A DNA stretch of 60,790 nucleotides from Geminocystis sp. NIES-3708 (GTDB lineage Bacteria > Cyanobacteriota > Cyanobacteriia > Cyanobacteriales > Cyanobacteriaceae): contig NZ_AP014816.1 in the NCBI RefSeq assembly GCF_001548095.1, forward strand, positions 1 through 60,790, given 5' to 3'. This document shows, piece after piece, positions 19,080-27,597 of the stretch. A program made the position numbers and the translations under genes. The number at the start of each line of letters is the position of its first letter. The stretch's first letter is position 1. The notes beneath the pieces are model-generated. The model saw nothing but the letters and a program-made list of their open reading frames with translations. It was not told the DNA's origin and ran no database searches.

Positions 19080-20783
19080 TTAAGATAATTTTTCGAGGTA
19101 ATTAGTTAAAACACCATTAATTAAATTCAAAGCATCAATTATCTGTATTTCTTGATCTGAAGATACAATAGCCAAAATTTCCGACTTCACAAAGGTAAAA
19201 CTTTCCTTTAATTTTTGAACATATTGTCTGTTATCTGACTCTTGATCGTTCTTGGTATCATTATTACTTAGTTCAGTTTCATCATTATCTCTAGTTCGTA
19301 CGCACAGTGTGCCGTTGACATCGTTATTATCCTTCTTTCCCTCGTTGATAATACTAGCATCTAAGGAAAAAGTATCGATTGACTGATCATCAATAAGATT
19401 TTTAACCATTGTAACTTGCTCATTTGCACTATGAATTGTCTCATCAATCTCAGGTTGGTTACGATATGGGGGATTAATATTATTACTAGAGGATTGAGTA
19501 TTAAGTAAACTTGATGGTATGTTATCTACAGTATTTTCGGGATTATCTGCTTTTTTGGACTTCTTAGATTTTTTACCAATATTATCTGTATTCATGACTG
19601 TAATTTTTCCATGTTTATCAGTATAAGTTCGTTCTTTAGATTTCGTATTGGGGTACAATTTAGCTCGAATTTTACCCACAAAGGGATGACTAACACCACA
19701 CTGTTTAGCAATTTCATTGTCACTCCACTTCCTCCATTCCTCATTCTTTAAGACGGTTTCGACTGCTTTTGTTTTGTCTGCTGAAGTTCTGCGTAAACCA
19801 TGATTTGCGTTAGCACTCACAGAATAAAGGATAGCATCTGATTTTGAACCTTGTCTGACTTCAGCATTAATTGTTAATAGGTTACATTTTTTTGCTGCCT
19901 CTAAACGATGAAATCCATCCGCTAAATAGTATTTTTCACCGTCAAAATATAAAATCACGGGGGGAAAATTTACTCCAGACTCCATCAATTCGGCATATTC
20001 CTCGATAGTTTCTAAGTCTAATTTACATCTTGACTGGGTTTCTGGAGTATCGACAATCTGACTAATATCAACAGATTGTATAATGACATCTTTAGACTTA
20101 TTCTCCGTCAATGGTTTTACTGGATTATCATTAGTTGTTTTCATCATTGAATTACTAGACGAATTTAGATCTGATTCAGAACTATAATTCAGAGGTGATT
20201 GTTTATGTTCATCTGCTTTTATAGAATCAGAGGAAGACTTGATTTCTGAGTTATTATCAACATTCAGTGATTGTTTATGTTCATCTGCTTTTATAGAATC
20301 AGAGGAAGACTTGATTTCTAAGTTATTATCAACATTCAGTGATTGATCGGAAAAATTAGCCTCAGATATTGCGTCAACAGAAGGCTGACTATCAGATTCT
20401 TCATTACTATTTGTGGGCGATTTTTCATCTAAATTAGTCTCCGAATCAGAAATTTCCTCTTGATCTTTTGAAGGGGGAGTAGATGTTTTTTCAAAATCAG
20501 ACTGATTGTTATTTTTGTGTCCAACATTTTCATCAGACTTAACTTCTAAAGAGGTTTTTGTTAATTTTTTTGATTCTGAAAATAGTTCAAGATTCTTTAT
20601 TTCAGCATAAATCCAGTGTTTAGGCTTATTAAGACTACTCCCTTTTTCAATCAGTTTGACTCTTTCTCCTTCCACTGCCATTACTTCACAGATTTTTTTA
20701 CCTAGTTGATGTTCTGTATCGGGATTTTTAAAAATAACTACATCGCCATCTTGAAAAGATACAATCAATTCTAATTGATTCAT
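19080..20783 (-). CDS. ParB/Srx-domain protein
   Basis: A 567-residue protein. Residues 8-70 look like a small beta-barrel (VSFQDGDVVIFKNPDTEHQL). A low-complexity Ser/Asp/Asn-rich stretch with a duplicated 24-residue unit follows. Residues about 230-370 are a ParB-N-like domain: DTPETQSRCKLDLETIEEYA, then VILYFDGEKYYLADGFHRLEA, and a KorB/ParB-style HTH (IAKQCGVSHPFVGKIR). The C-terminus is again disordered and ends in a helical segment. It could act in partition or as a regulator. It is not next to parA, about 6 kb away and on the opposite strand, so I do not call it ParB. The motif ANANHGLRRTSADKTKAVE is common to a family of plasmid-borne ParB-like proteins, some of them fused to nucleases. 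Confidence 0.75.
   Translation of the reverse strand: MNQLELIVSFQDGDVVIFKNPDTEHQLGKKICEVMAVEGERVKLIEKGSSLNKPKHWIYAEIKNLELFSESKKLTKTSLEVKSDENVGHKNNNQSDFEKTSTPPSKDQEEISDSETNLDEKSPTNSNEESDSQPSVDAISEANFSDQSLNVDNNLEIKSSSDSIKADEHKQSLNVDNNSEIKSSSDSIKADEHKQSPLNYSSESDLNSSSNSMMKTTNDNPVKPLTENKSKDVIIQSVDISQIVDTPETQSRCKLDLETIEEYAELMESGVNFPPVILYFDGEKYYLADGFHRLEAAKKCNLLTINAEVRQGSKSDAILYSVSANANHGLRRTSADKTKAVETVLKNEEWRKWSDNEIAKQCGVSHPFVGKIRAKLYPNTKSKERTYTDKHGKITVMNTDNIGKKSKKSKKADNPENTVDNIPSSLLNTQSSSNNINPPYRNQPEIDETIHSANEQVTMVKNLIDDQSIDTFSLDASIINEGKKDNNDVNGTLCVRTRDNDETELSNNDTKNDQESDNRQYVQKLKESFTFVKSEILAIVSSDQEIQIIDALNLINGVLTNYLEKLS
20195..20340 (-). repeat. 72-bp tandem duplication in the ParB-like gene
   Basis: GTGATTGTTTATGTTCATCT starts at 20195 and again at 20267. 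The two 72-bp copies are almost identical and encode a duplicated 24-residue unit (SLNVDNN, then EIKSSSDSIKADEHKQ). The near-identity indicates a recent in-frame duplication. Confidence 0.85.
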
Positions 20784-21414
20784 TTTGAAATCTCCATAAT
20801 TTTTAATTAAATAATCACAGAGGCACTTGAAATCTTTACAAGTAAAAAGTTTCAGAGTTTTGCCTTCTGCTTTTTTTAAGTTACGTTAGATGAAAAGGAG
20901 ATGACAAAAAATGGGCGAAAGGTTAATTGAAGGAAAACTATATCTGGCAAGTGTTTTAAAAAATTGTTGGGTTCAATTTCTTTACATATATTAATATTTT
21001 TGTTTTTGATTTTTTGATGAGAGTTATTACTAAAGATAAAAAAAGAGATGCCCATCCGTAATAGTCATCTCCAGAAACACTGAAATTAGTGAGTTTTGCG
21101 TAGCCACACTATAGCTGAATATATTTTTCCCTAACCCCAAACTGAGGACTTAGAGAACGCCAAAGAATAATTGATCCTAATCATACGAATAAAATCAATA
21201 GATCCAAAGATAGTTGTAGAAAATTCCTCTCAATTAGGGGTAGAGCCGAGATACGGATACTGTTGGCGAAAATAATCATTATGGTAATTAAGCGTAATCC
21301 GAAAAGATTATTTAGTACATAAATTCTAGCTAAGGAAGTAAAGAGACATCCAAGTAATACATGGGAAAGTGGGATATGATCAAAGAAATTAAGAAGGAAT
21401 AGAGAGGTGAACAA
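20784..21414. other. Gene-poor intergenic region
   Basis: About 630 bases. The only candidate gene is a 27-codon frame at 20911-20994. The stretch 21120-21400 may be decayed transposon DNA leading into the transposase fragment at 21415; I see no motif in it. Confidence 0.35.
20911..20994 (+). CDS. Possible 27-residue peptide
   Basis: ATG at 20911 is preceded by AAAAGGAGATGAC, a strong ribosome binding site at a normal distance. The frame reads MGERLIEGKLYLASVLKNCW and ends at TAA 20992-20994. The good binding site is the only support. It is unlike any peptide I recognise and may be chance. Confidence 0.2.
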   Translation: MGERLIEGKLYLASVLKNCWVQFLYIY

Positions 21415-21585
21415 ATGTCTCTGAATCCACAACCAATCCCACCAGTTCCAGAAGATACATATAAGGTAGCTCAAGCAGCATTTCCCAAGGGTAATCTTTA
21501 TCTACGCCTACTTCATGAATTAGGAGTGTTTTATACCGATTGCGATTTTGACAACCTTTATTCTCTATATGGTCAACCAGGCTGA
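21415..21585 (+). pseudogene. N-terminal fragment of an IS1182-type transposase
   Basis: The frame reads MSLNPQPIPPVPEDTYKVAQ, then AAFPKGNLYLRLLHELG and ends after YGQPG at TGA. This is the standard start of IS1182-family transposases (PIPPVP, then AAFPKGN). The catalytic DDE part is absent, so only 56 residues remain. A GAGAGGTGAACAA ribosome-binding region is retained before the ATG. Confidence 0.7.
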
Positions 21586-21674
21586 GGGGGCGACAATGAA
21601 GGTAAACAGACTTATTTATCGATGATGTTACAATACCAAAAATCGAGCATCTAAGATTACCTAAATCCAAGAAT

Positions 21675-22469
21675 TTGTATCCTGTTTACTCTACTCCAAT
21701 CTATAGCAGCAATAATCCTGACTCTGATGAACCCTACAGAGTGGAAAAGGTCATTGAAATTAGTGATTTCATTGATCTATGTTTTACAGCAATCTGTGAG
21801 GAAGAAATAAACCGCAGTACAAAACGTGAAATTAAGAAATTCTTACAATGGTTCACAGTTACTGGTTTTTACGCCCAAGTATTCGTCTATATTAAAGGTA
21901 GTTTCAATAAAGCGGATAACGAACAGTTACAACAATGGTTAGCATCTCGTATCGCTAACAAAGAAAACCGCAAATCTTACGCTAGTCTTATTGTCGAGCT
22001 TCGAGAAAATCCTGCTTTTTATAGTAATTTGACCTACCTTAACTTATTTGGTAAACTAGCCAGTCAGATGAGGAAAGAGTGGAAGACTGTGGCAGGAGAA
22101 GAGGCGATCGCACGCAATCATATTCCAGAAGCGATCGCCCTCGAAGCTATTGGATTTGTAGAAAGAACAGTGGTTGAGTTATATACGGGGGATTTACGAG
22201 AGGCTCATATTTTGGCGATGGAGGTTGCTCGTAAAAAGTTTAAGTTACCCCCAGTAAGAATAATTGACGAAAGCCTTATTTACCAGGATTATCCAACCCT
22301 CAAACTTTCTAAGAAAGATGTTAATAACATCATCGAGTTAATTGAAGGTGGTTTTTCAGTTAAAGAAATAGCAGAAGCGTATGAAGTAACAGAATCCACT
22401 GTTCGTTACCATCTACAACGCCGAAGCCAGAAGATAGGGGAATATAACCCCCTAGATAAAGCTAGTTAA
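21675..22469 (+). CDS. HTH-containing protein, possibly 5'-truncated
   Basis: A 264-residue soluble helical protein with a C-terminal helix-turn-helix (IIELIEGGFSVKEIAEAYEV, then TESTVRYHLQRR), so a probable DNA-binding regulator or plasmid protein. The frame is open back to about 21606 without an ATG, and the only start is TTG at 21675, with no good ribosome binding site. The gene begins just after an IS1182 remnant, so its true 5' end may have been lost. GCGATCGC sites lie inside at about 22117 and 22130. A strong terminator follows. Confidence 0.6.
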   Translation: MYPVYSTPIYSSNNPDSDEPYRVEKVIEISDFIDLCFTAICEEEINRSTKREIKKFLQWFTVTGFYAQVFVYIKGSFNKADNEQLQQWLASRIANKENRKSYASLIVELRENPAFYSNLTYLNLFGKLASQMRKEWKTVAGEEAIARNHIPEAIALEAIGFVERTVVELYTGDLREAHILAMEVARKKFKLPPVRIIDESLIYQDYPTLKLSKKDVNNIIELIEGGFSVKEIAEAYEVTESTVRYHLQRRSQKIGEYNPLDKAS

Positions 22470-22489
22470 TGTGAGTTTTGTCTAACCAG

Positions 22490-23440
22490 TTATCCCCTAA
22501 CAAAATCAAGATCCCCGAATCTTTCGGGGATCTTATTTTTTTTGCCCCCTTTAGATTTTTTCCTCTTTGAAGTACTTGGATTACCAAATCCTTCTGGTCG
22601 CTCTCTTCCATTTACACAAAGTTTGTGGGGAGGAACAGTAAAAAATTTGTATTCCGCACAACCTTTTCTTTTAGAGATTATATCAACAAGTTTCTTCTCC
22701 TGCTTCCATAAATTACGAATTGCATCAATAACTTTACCGTTGTCGTTTTCTTTTGCCCATCTTAAAGAGTCCTCAAAAAATATTTTGTGTTCTTTCTGCT
22801 TAAATAGCTCCCAATTATCATCTATTGGAGAAAACATAGAACAATCATTTATACTAGCCTCATTAACAATTTTAAGACGAGCATTTATATCATCTCTCCA
22901 TCTGTCCGTTAATTCACGTTTAGATTTTTGATGATGATTCGAGAATGGTTTTAAAAACCCACTATTTTCAATGGATTCGACGAAATAACTGTGTACCATG
23001 TCAAACCAAAGTGAATAACAAAAATTTGGGGGGCTATTTTTTCCCAATTGTCTTTCTTTAAGACAAATCTTAAGAGCTTCAAGCATCTGGGCAAAGTACT
23101 CTGCTAAAGGTTGTACTAGATTACCAGTAATTTTTTCCAATTCAGCTTTAGCTTTATCATTGGGAATGACTAAGACTCTTAGCCATTCGGATATATCTCG
23201 ATATTGTATTAGGAAATTTGATAATATTTGTAGGTCTAGTGAGTCTAAATTTATACCATTAATTGTATATTCGGTTTGAACAATAGTTGGTAATATACCT
23301 ATTTGATCGATTGCCTGTTCCAGTGATAGCATATATTCATGTTCAGTATAAACTTCTACTTCATCGGCAAACAAATTTGGCAAAAGTACGATGTTTTCAG
23401 CTATCGGATTTTTTGAGCTAGGTTCTCGTTGAAAAAACAT
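22490..23440 (-). CDS. Hypothetical protein of 316 residues
   Basis: A soluble protein with a mostly helical middle (LVQPLAEYFAQMLEALKICL) and a very basic C-terminus (STSKRKKSKGGKKNKIPERF). I recognise no domain. It converges with the HTH gene at 21675-22469 and its final codons cover that gene's terminator hairpin, so the last residues may be dictated by the hairpin or the real stop may differ. The basic tail suggests nucleic acid binding; that is only an inference. Confidence 0.5.
   Translation of the reverse strand: MFFQREPSSKNPIAENIVLLPNLFADEVEVYTEHEYMLSLEQAIDQIGILPTIVQTEYTINGINLDSLDLQILSNFLIQYRDISEWLRVLVIPNDKAKAELEKITGNLVQPLAEYFAQMLEALKICLKERQLGKNSPPNFCYSLWFDMVHSYFVESIENSGFLKPFSNHHQKSKRELTDRWRDDINARLKIVNEASINDCSMFSPIDDNWELFKQKEHKIFFEDSLRWAKENDNGKVIDAIRNLWKQEKKLVDIISKRKGCAEYKFFTVPPHKLCVNGRERPEGFGNPSTSKRKKSKGGKKNKIPERFGDLDFVRG
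22508..22544 (+). terminator. Intrinsic terminator
   Basis: AAGATCCCCGAA (22508-22519) and TTCGGGGATCTT (22523-22534) form a perfect 12-bp stem with a 3-base loop, followed by a run of T. It ends the plus-strand HTH gene. It also lies inside the last codons of the converging minus-strand gene, which reads KIPERFGDLDFVRG through it. Confidence 0.88.
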
Positions 23441-23564
23441 AATCTTTAGTATTACTAAACAATATTAGTAAATATTTACTCTCAATCTAACATTTATTTT
23501 AGATTTTGGTGATGTACTAACTAAAAATCATTTAATCTTTTTTTAGCTTAGGGTTGCCAAATTA

Positions 23565-23747
23565 CTAGAAAATAATCGCTATAATAATTGATCTAACTAA
23601 TAAATCATCATCGGTAACTGTCACACGATAAAAATTACCATGCCCTAGCTCTACCCAAAACTCTTTAATATTTGCCGTTTTGAAGTATTTGAATAATGAT
23701 TCTTTAGAGCTTCTGTAATTGCTTTTTGTGAAAGAATTTGTTAACAT
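23565..23747 (-). CDS. Possible small hypothetical protein
   Basis: A 60-residue frame starting MLTNSFTKSNYRSSKESLFK and containing EFWVELGHGNFYRVTVTDDD, a credible beta-strand pattern. There is no recognised family. Otherwise the 930-base gap 23441-24377 is AT-rich and empty apart from a hairpin near its right end. Confidence 0.3.
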   Translation of the reverse strand: MLTNSFTKSNYRSSKESLFKYFKTANIKEFWVELGHGNFYRVTVTDDDLLVRSIIIAIIF

Positions 23748-24343
23748 AACGTTAGTTTTGAAAGGTAAAGTTTTCCAAAACTGTTAAAAAAAGTAAATAA
23801 TGCCATGAAATTTAAAAATCTGTTTTCGGTATTATTTTTTACTTATTACTTATTAACTTAAAGCGTTTAATATTTCCAGTATTAAACTTTTTTTAATGTC
23901 AAAAAATAATTTTTAACAGCAACTCCAATCTTACTTCAGATTTAAAAAATTATCCATAGAGTATAATTATACTTACCTTTTTTAGGCAATATCAAACTCT
24001 TCAAAAAAAATATTACAAATATAAATAATATTTAAAAAACTGAAAACTATTTATAAATATATATTATAGCTATTCTTAGTATCATTGAAGTTAGTAATAA
24101 ACAAGCAAAAAAGATATAATACAACTATATAAACGAATGTTTTTGAGGGGATATTTTTTTGAAGTACTACAGAAAATATGGAATGAAATGAAAGAAAATG
24201 GAAAGTTTTTTTATTTAAATTTATGGATGTACAATTTATCGATTTGAATAATATTATTGTTCACCTTACGTTTTTTCCTAATTTTTGAGTAACATTGTTA
24301 ATGTAAACCGCTTTGTTTAGTCACGCATTTAAATGGTTTTTGT

Positions 24344-24359
24344 GGGGATTTTTATCCCC
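24344..24359 (-). terminator. Hairpin after the resolvase gene
   Basis: GGGGAT (24344-24349) and ATCCCC (24354-24359) pair around a 4-base loop, 18 bases beyond the stop of the minus-strand resolvase. The downstream tract on that strand is ACAAAAACC, so it is a weak terminator. Confidence 0.45.
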
Positions 24360-24377
24360 TTGAGGATTAAATTTCAA

Positions 24378-25058
24378 CTAAGAATCTTTACAGATTCGAT
24401 AAATTACACTGCTTGACCATTGTCTTCCTTGTTTTGTAGCTATTCCCTTCAGATTCAAATAATTTGCTATCTTTTGATAACTTTTTCCTGATTTGCGATG
24501 ATTTTTGATGATTCTGATAACATCCTGTTGGTTATCATCAGTGGTTAATTCTTTGTCTTCAGTCTTATATCCATACTTCGGTTTCCCGTAAGCATAACCA
24601 CCAGTTTTAGCCTTAGCTTTTCTTCCTCCTTGTGTACGCTCGTTTATAGTGTCTCTTTCTAATTGAGCAACGGCACTCATGACAGTTAGGATCATTTTGC
24701 CCGTTGGTGTAGAGGTATCTACTTGTAAGTCAAGTAAAACTAACATTTTATTTTGTGGCTCTAACACATCCTCAACTAAAGTCAATACATCTCTAGTATT
24801 TCGTGCTATTCTGTCAAGTTTTAAAGCGATGATACCCTCAGCTTTATTTTCTTTCAAAAATTTAATAGCTTGATTAAATATTGGTCTAGTTTCTTGGTCG
24901 GCTTTAGTACCTGTTGCTACTTCTTTAAATATTTGTATTAATTCGTAATTAAAAGCCTTACAATAACTTTCTATTCTTTCAATTTGATTCTGTAGTGAAG
25001 TATTGTCTTCTTGTGATTCACTACTAACTCTGACATAACCAACTAATTTTTTAAGCAT
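24378..25058 (-). CDS. Serine resolvase/invertase
   Basis: A 226-residue serine recombinase. The catalytic domain has the nucleophile serine in GYVRVSSESQEDNTS, the motif ALKLDRIARNTRDVL and the long E-helix (MILTVMSAVAQLERDTINER). A C-terminal HTH follows (GKSYQKIANYLNLKGIATKQ, then WSSSVIYRIC). It would resolve cointegrates or invert DNA at a res-type site. It stands alone, so it may be a relic of a transposon or a plasmid multimer-resolution enzyme. Catalytic residues look intact. Confidence 0.88.
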   Translation of the reverse strand: MLKKLVGYVRVSSESQEDNTSLQNQIERIESYCKAFNYELIQIFKEVATGTKADQETRPIFNQAIKFLKENKAEGIIALKLDRIARNTRDVLTLVEDVLEPQNKMLVLLDLQVDTSTPTGKMILTVMSAVAQLERDTINERTQGGRKAKAKTGGYAYGKPKYGYKTEDKELTTDDNQQDVIRIIKNHRKSGKSYQKIANYLNLKGIATKQGRQWSSSVIYRICKDS

Positions 25059-25245
25059 AATCGCTTAAACTCTTTATATTTCAATAATTATATTATATTT
25101 TATTATTCTGATAATGTCAATAAAAAGAATGATAAAATAGCTTTAAATTATTGCTATATATAAGTTATAAAATTTTTTGGTTTAAAAGATTGATCAAGAT
25201 CGTAGTTTTTCAAAAAAGTAGCTTGTTACAGCTACTATGAATTAT

Positions 25246-25554
25246 TTAGAGATTAGGAAAAAATACGATTTTAGTAACAATACCTAACAATCCTGTTACT
25301 AAAACACCAACGAACCCAAAAAAGCCTAAAGTTAAAGTATTAAAGCGGTTATTTATGGATGTCTCTAACTTGTCAATTTTGCTATTGAGCTTATCCCCTA
25401 AAGCATTGGTTTTAGTGTCTAACTTTTCTGCTAAAGCGTCTATTTTGCTTTCTAACTTTTCCTCTAGTGAGTCTATCTTGTTATCCAGCTTGTCTATTTT
25501 TGCATCTAGTTTATTTAGTACATCAATTAAGCCAACCTCGATTGTTTGTGTCAT
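25246..25554 (-). CDS. Small coiled-coil protein with a C-terminal membrane anchor
   Basis: A 102-residue protein made of a highly regular repeat (KLDAKIDKLDNKIDSLEEKL and similar) predicted as a long coiled coil, then FFGFVGVLVTGLLGIVTKIV, one membrane helix, and a short tail. Similar small tail-anchored coiled coils are common in cyanobacteria; the function is unknown. It has no clear operon partner. Confidence 0.6.
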   Translation of the reverse strand: MTQTIEVGLIDVLNKLDAKIDKLDNKIDSLEEKLESKIDALAEKLDTKTNALGDKLNSKIDKLETSINNRFNTLTLGFFGFVGVLVTGLLGIVTKIVFFPNL

Positions 25555-25670
25555 GATAAAATGTCCTTAAGTTTTATGTAAATGATAAAGGAGTAGTTGA
25601 CCGCTACTCTTTTTGGTTTAATTCTAACCTACACTTTTACTGTATCCACTTCATTATTATTTGTCAAGAC

Positions 25671-25740
25671 AAAATATAGACATTTTATAGTCAAGTCTGC
25701 TATACTATTTTGTATAGTCAATTTATAGATAATGTTAAGG
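25671..25740 (+). promoter_or_regulatory. Repeated TATAGACA/TATAGTCA words before an RHH gene
   Basis: AATATAGACATTTTATAGTC and, soon after, TTTGTATAGTCAATTTATAG hold several copies of TATAG(A/T)CA in the region just before the ATG at 25743. The same word returns within and after the gene (25985-26105: TCTAGTCA, TATAGACAA). Clustered short repeats beside a ribbon-helix-helix gene suggest an auto-regulatory operator or a replication iteron set. Confidence 0.5.
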
Positions 25741-25742
25741 CA

Positions 25743-26573
25743 ATGGCAAAAGATAAATTAATAACGGTACGAATAAAACAAGAATTGTATGACAGTTTTA
25801 AGTTATGGACTGAGAACCATAATTCTAATATTTCTGATACTCTGAGAACTTTTATACTAAATTGCCTTAATGGTACTGATAGACAAAATATAGACATTGC
25901 TGATGTTGGGAATAATGAGGATACTCTAAAAAAGTTAGAAGCTAGTCTATACAAAAAACTATACACTCAGCTATATAATGATTTGTCTAGTCATTTTATA
26001 GATAATGACTATTCTGAAAAGATAAAGCATTGTCTAGTCAAAAGATAGTTAATGATATAGACAATAATTTATCTAGTCAATGTATAGACAGTATAGACAA
26101 TAATAAGTTAACCGATACTATTAAAGAAGATATTACAGAAAATAATACCCTCTCAGAATCATCTAGTTTGCCCGTAAATGAAGAATTAGGTCATTAACAT
26201 ACCTGATACTGAAGACAAGCCCGTAAATAACAATATTGTTTTAAGTGATGATGGGATAGTTGATTCTGAAAGTTCAATAAAAACGTTACCAGTGGATAAC
26301 GAAAACCCATACATCAAAAATTTAGCGGTTGAGGTTGAAGCTGTAACAGAAAGTAAAGATACTGTTAATTGTGACAATGAGATCGGCACATTAAAAGAAG
26401 CTCTGGATAATATTATTTTGCCCGAATTAGCAAAGAATGAAAATATGTCTCATTCTGCAATAGCGAAATTGTTAGAAGGGAAATATCTGACTTCAGTTAC
26501 TGGTAAATCGACTAAATGGCAAGGTAGCTTAGTTAAAAGAGCTTTGGAATATCGCAAAGAGGATAAAGTATAG
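25743..26573 (+). pseudogene. Ribbon-helix-helix plasmid protein broken by two frameshifts
   Basis: The first frame, from ATG at 25743, gives MAKDKLITVRIKQELYDSFK followed by SNISDTLRTFILNCL, a CopG-like ribbon-helix-helix, and ends at 26046-26048. Reading continues in the next frame (IVNDIDNNLSSQCIDSIDNN) to TAA near 26197, and then in the original frame (NIPDTEDKPVNNNIVLSDDG) through a C-terminal domain with SHSAIAKLLEGKYLTSVTGK. The three pieces make one plausible protein with an acidic linker. A separate gene from GTG at 26292 is the alternative for the last part. Likely decayed, or misread in the assembly. Confidence 0.5.
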
Positions 26574-26762
26574 TATTTTTAAGAGTTTTTCTCTATTTAC
26601 TCATATTGCGATCGACTCAACCGTGAACGATTCTGATGGTTTTTTATTACGACAAAGGAAAAAGAATAAAATTAATTTTTTAAGGTAATCAAAGGTCTCC
26701 AATTCTTCCTTGTGGCGAAAGTTATTAACTTGCCTGAATATCAATAATTTTGCCGTCACTTA

Positions 26763-27130
26763 GGCGGAAATAGAAGGTTCGCACAACTAGGGGCAAACTA
26801 CATTTCAAATGTTTACTATACAAGGCTTTCAAAAATTAGATGATTTTTTAATAATTCTCTCAGTAATCGCTATCATTAATTAGCATGACTTATATTTAAA
26901 AACATAATATTTACAAAAAAATCTTTGCCTAAAATAGAACTTTGTAAAGTGAAAAACCATGCCATCGAAGTATTGTAAATACATATTTAAAATAATAAAC
27001 ATTGCCGAAAATGAAACGAACTCGGCAAAGTATGTGATTTGTATTTCTTATCAATTAAGTCTTATTTTACAACTTTTTATAGTACTGATGAATTGATTGC
27101 CCCTCGTTGCGCGAACCTTCTATTTCCGCC
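26763..27130. mobile_element. Tn3-type miniature inverted-repeat element
   Basis: The left end starts GGCGGAAATAGAAGGTTCGC at 26763; the right end is its reverse complement finishing at 27130 (CTTCTATTTCCGCC). The two ends agree at about 32 of 34 positions. They resemble the ends of the Tn3-family transposon at 52.6-56.7 kb (GGCGGAAACATAGGGTTCG) but are a separate set. The 368-bp interior has no gene. I find no 5-bp target duplication (ACTTA against GGATA), so one flank may have been rearranged. Confidence 0.7.
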
Positions 27131-27160
27131 GGATAGTAGAAAATTCGTTTCATTTTCGGC
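27004..27160. repeat. 17-bp perfect inverted repeat crossing the element boundary
   Basis: GCCGAAAATGAAACGAA at 27004-27020 and TTCGTTTCATTTTCGGC at 27144-27160 are exact reverse complements. The pair encloses the right end of the miniature element (27097-27130), so it was either split by that insertion or marks a second nested element. Confidence 0.7.
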
Positions 27161-27339
27161 AGAGATCTCCTAAATATTTTTTTATCAATCTTTTTCAACT
27201 CTATATATATATTAAGTAATTTTTGTCAAATAGCTTTTAAATGGTATATTTATAAGACTTATTATTTAATATAAGACGATCTGAAATAAATTTTTCTAAC
27301 TAAAACTTCAAAAGGGTTATATATCAATAGTTTTTATGT

Positions 27340-27376
27340 AAGTTGCACTTGGTTGTACGAACTCTATGTTTCCGCC
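27340..27376. repeat. Solitary Tn3-type transposon end
   Basis: AAGTTGCACTTGGTTG at 27340 runs to TATGTTTCCGCC at 27376 and matches the right terminal repeat of the transposon at 52576-56740 at about 35 of 37 positions. No matching left end is nearby, so it is the remnant of a former copy or a one-ended scar. Confidence 0.8.
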
Positions 27377-27597
27377 TATTAATATTAACTATTGATCCAC
27401 TATTATATTCTGAATTCTTGTTTAATAATTCTTGAGAAAATATTTTATGAAATGGGATTAATAAACTAATTAAAATAAGACTAAATCATCTGATATTTTT
27501 CATACAATCGATATTTATTAAATATCTGATAAATAAAATATAATCATTTTAATATTACCTTTATAGTCTTTGTAGAAGAGCAAAATTTATTTCATAC

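Larger units (their letters stand above)
26574..27597. other. Gene-free region rich in transposon ends
   Basis: About 1 kb without a credible gene. It contains the Tn3-like miniature element (26763-27130), a 17-bp inverted repeat (27004-27160) and a single transposon end (27340-27376), described separately. Confidence 0.6.

Noticed and set aside
22542-22931. 129-codon plus-strand frame
   Set aside because: It is opposite a longer, more credible minus-strand gene and begins right after the terminator with no promoter or ribosome binding site.
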